Positions 58,119-64,000 of a DNA stretch of 64,000 bases are shown here, piece by piece. Below the pieces are notes generated by a model that was not told where the DNA came from, made no database searches, and saw nothing but the letters and a program-made list of their open reading frames with translations. Each line of letters begins with the position of its first letter. The stretch's first letter is position 1. A program made the position numbers and the translations under genes. Source of the DNA: Methanofastidiosum methylothiophilum (GTDB lineage Archaea; Methanobacteriota_B; Thermococci; Methanofastidiosales; Methanofastidiosaceae); the NCBI GenBank assembly GCA_001587635.1, contig LNJE01000001.1:1-64000 (forward strand). Direction: 5' to 3'.

Positions 58119-60977
58119 ATGGAAAAAGAATCTAAAACAAGTGGGAAAGGGTTTAATCTAAAAGGATTGTTATATTTCATTATATTTGCTCTGGTAGTGG
58201 GATATCTTTTTGGGATTCCAATTTACTTTAACTTAAAAGTTCTATACACTCTGTTTTATGAACAATTTATTGTAAAGCTGTCCCTTTACATGATNGGCTT
58301 GATTTGGAGTCTAGTTTTAACGACTATCATTTTTTTGATAATGTTCCTTGTAACNCCAATAANGNGTATAATAAAACAGGAAGTTGGGAAGAATATAGCT
58401 GGAAAGCTCATATACCTTCTAATATTCTTTTTAATCTTTATTTTTATGCCGGTGCCGGTACTATACTTNAGATACGCTCTATANCTAAAGGAGCTTCCGG
58501 AAATAACAAGGCCACTTATTATGGATTTCATTTACAATACAGATAGTTTCTATCAAAGCTACCTNTACATTAATCTAATAAATATCGGTAAGGGGATACT
58601 ATTTATTTTAACNCTTGTAGTTGCATTGCCATACATATTAAATCTATTAATTGAGAAATCTAAAAAATTCGCCAGAGTCTTTGAAGATGGAACTGTAAAG
58701 GAAGGTCAAAAGGAAATTGTCTTAGAAAGGACACACAGNACCACTACAGCCGTCATATTATGTTTAACCCTAATTGGATTTTCTTTNCTNCTCTTCCTTA
58801 GNAAAATCCTAGCTTTCCATATAGATAATCCTGATTATGTCAAGTTTGGCATACTTAATTTATTGCAAATAGGTTGGGTAATCGAATCATTGATCCTTAT
58901 AGGCATTGGAGTAATGAACATTGTCGTTTCAAAAGACAGAACAGAACTTGGGATAATGAGCGGCATATCTTTAGTTGCCTTGTTTATGCCTGGTATAATC
59001 AAAGCAGCATTACTTGTTGCTGTACTGATATTTATGCCAATGTTAAAGAACATGTTCGATATGAAATTCGGAGAGAGTAATGTCCAAGAATACAAAAGCA
59101 AGTTTTATACTAAAAGAGGCATTATTGCAATACTGATAATCTTATTGATAATTTCTCCGACAGCTGTTGCGGGGGTAAAAGGATTTTTATTGGACAGAAG
59201 CGTTAGAGGAAATCCTTTACTAAACACCCCATACATACAAAGGGAGATTGATTCAAATAGATGGGTATCTTATGTAGATAATATCGAAAAGATTAATGTC
59301 GATATTTTACCGCAAAGTGAACTTAAAAATATCAAAGTACAGGATTTTCTTAAAGAGAACAGGTATTTGATAGATAGGGTAAGGGTCTGGGATTATATAA
59401 CTGGTTTTGTTCTTGCAAGGCCAAAGCTTGGACCAAGGTATTATCTCATATCTGATACTGATCTATTCCTTGATCCTAAAGAAAAGAAAATCTACTGGGC
59501 AACTTACAAGACAATAAAACCAGAAACACCTGTCACTGATAACTTCTATAACGAAAACTTATTCTACGTAGGGACTGACGATATAATAATTATGGATTCC
59601 GCAACAAAGGATATAACAAACATACCATCCAGAATTTACTTTGGGGAAGGACAGCTTGATTATGTCTACTCAGATGGGATTGAAGTTGAAACTGTTACAA
59701 CAAATTCATATCACACTAATATGTACTTAGCAGAAGATAGGAAAACAAATCTCGGGGATAATATCCAAACACTTGATGTGGATACAATAAACATAAGTGG
59801 ATTGATGCTCTTTAGATTAGAGGGTTATGGGGTCTGGTCAGAGTATCCGTCTTTAAATTATGTCCCATACAGATCGCTTGAGGAAAGAAACTCAATTTAC
59901 CTGCCAAGTGAGTTTGAAAGGGATCTTGATAGTTATGTAGTAATGTATAACAATGAGCCATACTTCTTAACAGACTATAATCTAAAACTTGACTCTGCCA
60001 CCTATATGCCTTATGTAAATCTTGATTACAAGAGAAATGTTGCAAGGGTTCTTACAAATATGCGTAACGGAAAGGTAACTGTCTATTATGTAGGGCCTGA
60101 GGATGTATTTAAGAGCATTTATCTAAAGATATACCCATGGATTAAAGATGGCTCTGAAATACCTTCTGAAGTCAGGTCACAATTAAGGTCCCCAGATGAA
60201 TATTTCCACTATGTTTCAGATGCTTATACGACTTATCACATAACTGATCCAAAAGAATACATAGAAGCGACTAATTTCTATGAGTTTGATTTGGGTGATA
60301 ATGTGGGCAGGTATACTGATTTTATATACAATATCATTGCAAAAAATCCAAAAACTAATCAATATGAATATGCTGCATTCCTACAGATGATATTGAGGAG
60401 GGCAGAATCAAGGGAGCTCACATCTTTAATGTATGGCTATCTTGACGATGAGGACTCCGAGGCAAAATTCTATGCTATTGATATTTCAGCAGAAAAAATT
60501 ACAGGTAAGAAAATAACTCAAGAATTTTTAAACAGCCAATACCAAGAGGAGTTTAGATTATTAGCCGAAACTAAAAGACAAGGAAACATGATCCTCTATC
60601 CTTTTACATACAAAGGTGACACCGTTCCACTATACTTGCTTTCAGTATATGTTCAAAGAGTGGAGTCTGTAAATCTTTGGGACATAGTTGCAATAGAGCC
60701 AAGGTCAATGACATTTGGGAGAGGCCAGACTGTTGATGATGCTTTGAATGATCTATTTTCAAAAATAACAGAAAGCCCGACAACACAAACTACTCCAAAG
60801 GATGAAATCCCAATTGTTAGGCCGCCACATACAACAGGAGAGAAGGAAGATCTATTAGCATCACTAATAAAGTATTATATCCAGAGGGAATCACTAGACC
60901 CTGATTCCAAAGAATACGATAGACTTACAAAAGAGATTATTTCAATACTGAATAAACTAGAGGGTTTAGAGAGGTAA
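58119..60977 (+). CDS. UPF0182 (COG1615) large membrane protein
   Basis: The start at ATG 58119 lies 26 bases after the centre of a TATTTAAAT element, so the message is probably leaderless. The 952-residue protein has seven or so N-terminal transmembrane helices and a large extracytoplasmic domain with family blocks such as RNPLLNTPYIQREIDSNR-like sequence. It ends with WDIVAIEPRSMTFG and a Pro/Thr linker. UPF0182 proteins are widespread in archaea, actinobacteria and cyanobacteria with no known role. About sixteen ambiguous bases lie in the first 300 residues. It ends four bases before DUF126. Confidence 0.88.
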   Translation: MEKESKTSGKGFNLKGLLYFIIFALVVGYLFGIPIYFNLKVLYTLFYEQFIVKLSLYMXGLIWSLVLTTIIFLIMFLVXPIXXIIKQEVGKNIAGKLIYLLIFFLIFIFMPVPVLYXRYALXLKELPEITRPLIMDFIYNTDSFYQSYXYINLINIGKGILFILXLVVALPYILNLLIEKSKKFARVFEDGTVKEGQKEIVLERTHXTTTAVILCLTLIGFSXXLFLXKILAFHIDNPDYVKFGILNLLQIGWVIESLILIGIGVMNIVVSKDRTELGIMSGISLVALFMPGIIKAALLVAVLIFMPMLKNMFDMKFGESNVQEYKSKFYTKRGIIAILIILLIISPTAVAGVKGFLLDRSVRGNPLLNTPYIQREIDSNRWVSYVDNIEKINVDILPQSELKNIKVQDFLKENRYLIDRVRVWDYITGFVLARPKLGPRYYLISDTDLFLDPKEKKIYWATYKTIKPETPVTDNFYNENLFYVGTDDIIIMDSATKDITNIPSRIYFGEGQLDYVYSDGIEVETVTTNSYHTNMYLAEDRKTNLGDNIQTLDVDTINISGLMLFRLEGYGVWSEYPSLNYVPYRSLEERNSIYLPSEFERDLDSYVVMYNNEPYFLTDYNLKLDSATYMPYVNLDYKRNVARVLTNMRNGKVTVYYVGPEDVFKSIYLKIYPWIKDGSEIPSEVRSQLRSPDEYFHYVSDAYTTYHITDPKEYIEATNFYEFDLGDNVGRYTDFIYNIIAKNPKTNQYEYAAFLQMILRRAESRELTSLMYGYLDDEDSEAKFYAIDISAEKITGKKITQEFLNSQYQEEFRLLAETKRQGNMILYPFTYKGDTVPLYLLSVYVQRVESVNLWDIVAIEPRSMTFGRGQTVDDALNDLFSKITESPTTQTTPKDEIPIVRPPHTTGEKEDLLASLIKYYIQRESLDPDSKEYDRLTKEIISILNKLEGLER

Positions 60978-60981
60978 AAGA

Positions 60982-61371
60982 ATGATCCTAACTGGAAGAA
61001 AAATTTCCAAAGGTATGGCAGAAGGTGAGGTATTAAAAAGTTCCTCGCCTATTTCTTTTCTTGGAGGAATTGATCCAAAAACTGGAATCATACTAGACAA
61101 AAATTCAAACGCTTGTGGGAAGAGCATTAAAGGTAAAATTTTTGTATTTCCCATGGGAAAGGGTTCAACTGTTGGATCCTATGTTATCTACCAATTGAAG
61201 AAAAATGGTGTAGCGCCTCTTGCAATAATTAACAAAGAAGCGGAGACTATAGTATCAGTTGGCGCTATAATATCGGATATCCCTATGGTAGATAAGATTG
61301 ACATTGATAGTTTCAAAGAAGGGGAACTAGTAAAGGTAAACGGTGACCAGGGGACAGTAGAAGTTAGTTAA
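60982..61371 (+). CDS. DUF126 protein, probable phosphomevalonate dehydratase small subunit
   Basis: The 129-residue swivelling-domain protein has ISKGMAEGEVLKSSSPISFLGGIDPKTG, FVFPMGKGSTVGSYVIYQL and INKEAETIVSVGAIISDIPMV. These are the AcnX/aconitase-like small-subunit motifs (serine in GKGSTVGS). In Aeropyrum the DUF521/DUF126 pair dehydrates 5-phosphomevalonate in the archaeal mevalonate pathway. The large subunit is not in the window. With mevalonate kinase at 47498 it supports that route here. It ends just before the convergent ABCE1 gene. Confidence 0.9.
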   Translation: MILTGRKISKGMAEGEVLKSSSPISFLGGIDPKTGIILDKNSNACGKSIKGKIFVFPMGKGSTVGSYVIYQLKKNGVAPLAIINKEAETIVSVGAIISDIPMVDKIDIDSFKEGELVKVNGDQGTVEVS

Positions 61372-61372
61372 A

Positions 61373-63145
61373 CTATGCTTTGAAGTAATAATACTCTCCT
61401 GACGACTTCTGCTCTCTATCCTTTTGAGAGTCAATCTTATTTGATCTTGGTCTTCCCGATTCAGGCTCCCTTCTAAATGTTATTCCAATCTCTTTCAAAA
61501 ATCGATTCATCCCATCACGGAGGGATAAAGGTTGGGATGCGACCCCCAAAACACTAGGCTTTCCGGAAAACACAACAGCCCTATCTGAAGTGTAGTCCAA
61601 AGAAACTAAGTCATGCTCAACAATCATTGCCATTAGCTCCTTATCACCTATGAATCGTCTCAATACTTTTGAGAAGTTGAGCCTCTGTTCAATATCAAGG
61701 TATGCAGAAGGTTCGTCAAACAGATATAGGTCTGCATCTTGCGAGAGACATACTGCTATTGCAACTCTCTGCAGTTCTCCCCCTGAGAGTTCAGAAACTG
61801 AGTTATCCATAATTGGATCAATATCCAAGGGCCTAAGTATTTCTGCTTTGTAAATGTTTGTAAAGAATTTTTCCTTTGCAACTTCAGATAACAAATTTCT
61901 AACAGTGCCCTCATAATCCCTCTTAATGTATTGGGGCTTATAGGATATTTTTAATTCTGTTTCAAACTTATCCCCGTTGTCAGGGTCTAAGACTCCGGCA
62001 AGTATTTTGATAAATGTACTCTTACCTGTGGCATTTGGCCCAACGATTCCAATTACCTCGCCTTTATGTAACGTCCCGCTTTCAGTCTTTAGAGAAAAGC
62101 TGTCAAAAGTTTTTTCAAAGGAAGGGTATTCTAAAAGGACTTTCCTTGATTTTAGAGTTTTATCCTCCTTTTGGTAAAATTTAATAGACTCATCCCTAAA
62201 TCTAATATTGTCTTCCTTTATGTAACCGTCAAGATACATATTAATTCCAACTCTGACTCCAAGAGGAGTTGAAACGATTCCATATACCCCCGGCTGACCG
62301 TAAAGTATATGGATATAATCGCTCAAATAATCAAGAATTGCTAGATCATGTTCTATTACAACGACAGTTTTCTGCTCTGCAAGATTTCTTATAGCTTTTG
62401 CCACGTTTAATCTCTGTTTTATATCTAGGTAAGAAGAGGGTTCATCTAAAAAATAGATGTCTGCATTCTTTGACATTGAAGCAATAACAGCAACTCTCTG
62501 TAGTTCCCCTCCACTTAGTACAGAAATATCCTTGTCAAGGGCATCTTTTAATTCAAGTTCATTGATTAATTCCTTTGATACGCCTCGTTCATCTACTTTT
62601 TGCAGCAAATCTCGGGTATTACCTTTTACCACTTGGGAAAGTTTGTCAACATACTGTGGTTTTAAGGAGCTCTTAATATTGCTTGTTTCGATCTTCTCAA
62701 AATATCCCTGTAGTTCAGTGCCTCTAAAATAAGAAGTCAAATTCTTCCTTTCTTTTGAAGAAAAATCGCCCATATTTGGGTACAGCTCTCCAGAAAGAAT
62801 TCTAATTGCAGTTGTCTTTCCAACTCCATTCTGCCCAATTAATCCCAAAACTTTTCCTTCTTTAGGTATGGGTAATCTGTATAGTCTAAAAGTATTTGGC
62901 CCATACTGGTGGATTGGCTGAGAAAGCTCTTCAGGTAAATTAACAATTGAAATTGCTTTGTAGGGGCATTTATGGATGCATATGCCGCACCCAGTGCATA
63001 ATACTTCAGATATTACCGGTTTATTTGTTTCTTCATCAACGATTATCGTCTCTTCATTCATCCTAGGGCCAGGGCAGTAATTAAGACACAATAGATTACA
63101 TTTTTTCGGTTGACATTTATCGTAATCTATTACAGCAATTCTCAA
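61373..63145 (-). CDS. rli1: ABCE1/Rli1 ribosome-recycling ATPase
   Basis: The 590-residue protein has the N-terminal eight-cysteine iron-sulfur domain (CQPKKCNLLCLNYCPG and CTGCGICIHKCPY). Two ABC ATPase halves follow, with Walker A GQNGVGKTT and GPNATGKST, signatures LSGGELQRV (twice) and Walker B DIYFLDEPSSYLD and DLYLFDEPSAYLD. It splits ribosomes after termination with aRF1/Pelota and is essential in archaea. Length and motif order are normal. The basic C-terminal tail (RRxPESGRPRSNK-like) is typical. Confidence 0.96.
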   Translation of the reverse strand: MRIAVIDYDKCQPKKCNLLCLNYCPGPRMNEETIIVDEETNKPVISEVLCTGCGICIHKCPYKAISIVNLPEELSQPIHQYGPNTFRLYRLPIPKEGKVLGLIGQNGVGKTTAIRILSGELYPNMGDFSSKERKNLTSYFRGTELQGYFEKIETSNIKSSLKPQYVDKLSQVVKGNTRDLLQKVDERGVSKELINELELKDALDKDISVLSGGELQRVAVIASMSKNADIYFLDEPSSYLDIKQRLNVAKAIRNLAEQKTVVVIEHDLAILDYLSDYIHILYGQPGVYGIVSTPLGVRVGINMYLDGYIKEDNIRFRDESIKFYQKEDKTLKSRKVLLEYPSFEKTFDSFSLKTESGTLHKGEVIGIVGPNATGKSTFIKILAGVLDPDNGDKFETELKISYKPQYIKRDYEGTVRNLLSEVAKEKFFTNIYKAEILRPLDIDPIMDNSVSELSGGELQRVAIAVCLSQDADLYLFDEPSAYLDIEQRLNFSKVLRRFIGDKELMAMIVEHDLVSLDYTSDRAVVFSGKPSVLGVASQPLSLRDGMNRFLKEIGITFRREPESGRPRSNKIDSQKDREQKSSGEYYYFKA

Positions 63146-63171
63146 AAGATTTCACCTGAAAAAAAATATTT

Positions 63172-63429
63172 TTATGAATTAAAGATAATTATCCAGAACA
63201 TTAGCCAACTTCCAAGAAATGAGAAGATTCCTGATTTTAAAATACTGCTAGTGTTGCCATATTTTACCTTATCTACGCCAATCATCTTAACAAAATACTG
63301 TGAAGCATAGAATATTACAAAGGCTAGTATAATAGTTGCAACTTTGGGTATAGGTAATATCCCAGAAATTACGCCTGCAATTAATCCTGTTAAAGCAAAA
63401 ACAAGGCCAACTTTATGATCGTCATCCAT
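63172..63429 (-). CDS. Small three-TM membrane protein (EMC6-like, archaeal)
   Basis: The 85-residue protein has three hydrophobic helices (near 8-28, 30-47 and 66-82) with the loop VKMIGVDKVKYGNTSSILKSG between the last two. The pattern, including the acidic N-terminus MDDDHKVG, matches small archaeal proteins related to the EMC6/Get-type membrane insertion factors. The similarity is from memory of the shape and should be checked. It is 26 bases upstream of rli1 on the same strand and may be co-transcribed. Confidence 0.55.
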   Translation of the reverse strand: MDDDHKVGLVFALTGLIAGVISGILPIPKVATIILAFVIFYASQYFVKMIGVDKVKYGNTSSILKSGIFSFLGSWLMFWIIIFNS

Positions 63430-63552
63430 AATAACTCACCATTTAATGAGATGAGAGTTATTACATTTAAAAAGTTTATTATATAGGGGCCATTATTAAT
63501 TAAAAAATCGCAATATTTAAATTAGGTAAAGGGTGAATATTTTTGTGATTGA

Positions 63553-64000
63553 GTGAAAAGAGTAGTTATATTGGCCTTGATGCTTTTTTTGATAATAAAG
63601 CCTGTAATGGCAGAATATATTGACATTTCGCTATCATACCCCACAACAATAGAAAAGGGGGATGAGATTTCAATTACCTTTGAGATTATAAATAAATCAA
63701 ATGATAGGCTTTGGGATGGAACAATAGCAATTGAAGAGCCATTTATGAGTAAGTACGGCTCTTTTGTCAAAATAAATCAAGATAATCAAAAGTATCCTTT
63801 CAAATTTTCAATTATCGAACCAGGTGAAAGGGTAAAAAAGAAATTTGAAATTACCTTTGAAAAAGATATCCCTCTAAAAGAACTGAAATTCAACATAGTA
63901 TTAAAATGTGGAAAGGGCGCATGTAGGGGTGGATGCAGGCCATTTTATTTGGAAAAACCTATCACTATTTCTATAATTGAGAAAAGAGCAGAAGCGACCC
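63553..64000 (+). CDS. Secreted protein, 3' partial
   Basis: The frame starts at GTG 63553, directly after an in-frame TGA, with GTGAT three bases upstream. The first 20 residues are a signal peptide (VVILALMLFLIIKPVMA). The rest is a beta-sandwich (SYPTTIEKGDEISITFEIINKSNDRLWDG-like pattern, read in parts) with a Cys-rich motif CGKGACRGGC. The window ends inside the gene at about codon 149. The shape is that of CARDB/invasin-type extracellular domains. Function is unknown. Confidence 0.6.
   Translation, partial: MKRVVILALMLFLIIKPVMAEYIDISLSYPTTIEKGDEISITFEIINKSNDRLWDGTIAIEEPFMSKYGSFVKINQDNQKYPFKFSIIEPGERVKKKFEITFEKDIPLKELKFNIVLKCGKGACRGGCRPFYLEKPITISIIEKRAEAT

Overview
The window is low-GC archaeal DNA. 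Archaeal information-processing genes are spread through it: MCM helicase with a Gins23 subunit, the Holliday junction resolvase Hjc, aIF2-beta, ABCE1/Rli1, an archaeal SRP RNA, an initiator tRNA with an A1-U72 pair, AglB/STT3 and a type IV prepilin peptidase. SepCysS (tRNA-dependent cysteine synthesis), a CXXC-type ThiI, DGGGP-synthase-like UbiA and DUF126 (phosphomevalonate dehydratase small subunit) point to a methanogen-related euryarchaeote. A Methanofastidiosa/Thermococci-side lineage would fit, but no 16S rRNA or mcr gene is present to prove it. The sequence holds many ambiguous bases (n), clustered near 8.6-9.0, 23.6-24.0, 28.9-29.6, 30.8-31.2, 45.6-46.0, 52.5-54.9 and 56.4-58.8 kb, so single-base anomalies should be read with care.

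Layout. 1-2 kb is a small island of decaying toxin-antitoxin-type genes: a DUF433 remnant, vapBC with an in-frame stop in vapC, and a frameshifted nucleotidyltransferase. 2-9 kb: a membrane-anchored beta-propeller, inositol-phosphate synthase with a divergent PadR regulator, an AlaX editing protein, a lipoprotein, tRNA-Gln, aIF2-beta, a zinc-ribbon membrane protein and a GlmU-like sugar nucleotidyltransferase. 9-12 kb: AMMECR1, DacZ (c-di-AMP synthase) and MscS in one run, then tRNA-Ser and SRP RNA. 12.6-18 kb: an aminotransferase, then an overlapping run of SepCysS, ThiI, UbiA and a Cas4-like nuclease. 18-21 kb: a transglutaminase-like protein, a lone receiver domain, a membrane protein with a His-less HisKA-like box, prepilin peptidase and CobA-type adenosyltransferase. 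21-25.6 kb: an ABC exporter with a PrsW-protease fusion, then three small membrane proteins.

25.6-31.6 kb: DUF2148, ACT-domain protein and phenylacetate-CoA ligase, then the replication cluster Gins23-MCM-Hjc-RimI. 31.8-39 kb is an N-glycosylation cluster: a four-enzyme route to a diacetamido-uronic acid nucleotide sugar, a lipid-linked glycosyl-phosphate transferase and AglB, followed by a PKD surface protein. 40.6-45.6 kb: an HTH regulator, an SsuABC-like transporter, MobB, a ModE-like regulator and a queuosine-precursor transporter. 46-51 kb: tRNA-iMet, tRNA-Arg, MEMO, mevalonate kinase and an operon of two site-2 proteases flanking TraB. 51-58 kb: RelBE-like module beside tRNA-Arg, PIN-ATPase-KH protein, KaiC-like ATPase, small membrane proteins, a pilin, an RPA32-like protein and BirA. 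58-64 kb: UPF0182, DUF126, ABCE1, a small membrane protein and a truncated secreted protein.

Expression signals are consistent across the window. Many first genes look leaderless, with a TATA box centred about 26 bases before the start codon. Others carry a GGTGA-type Shine-Dalgarno 4-6 bases before the start. These two signals were used to choose starts, and they also reveal genes that seem to begin with ATC or CTG.
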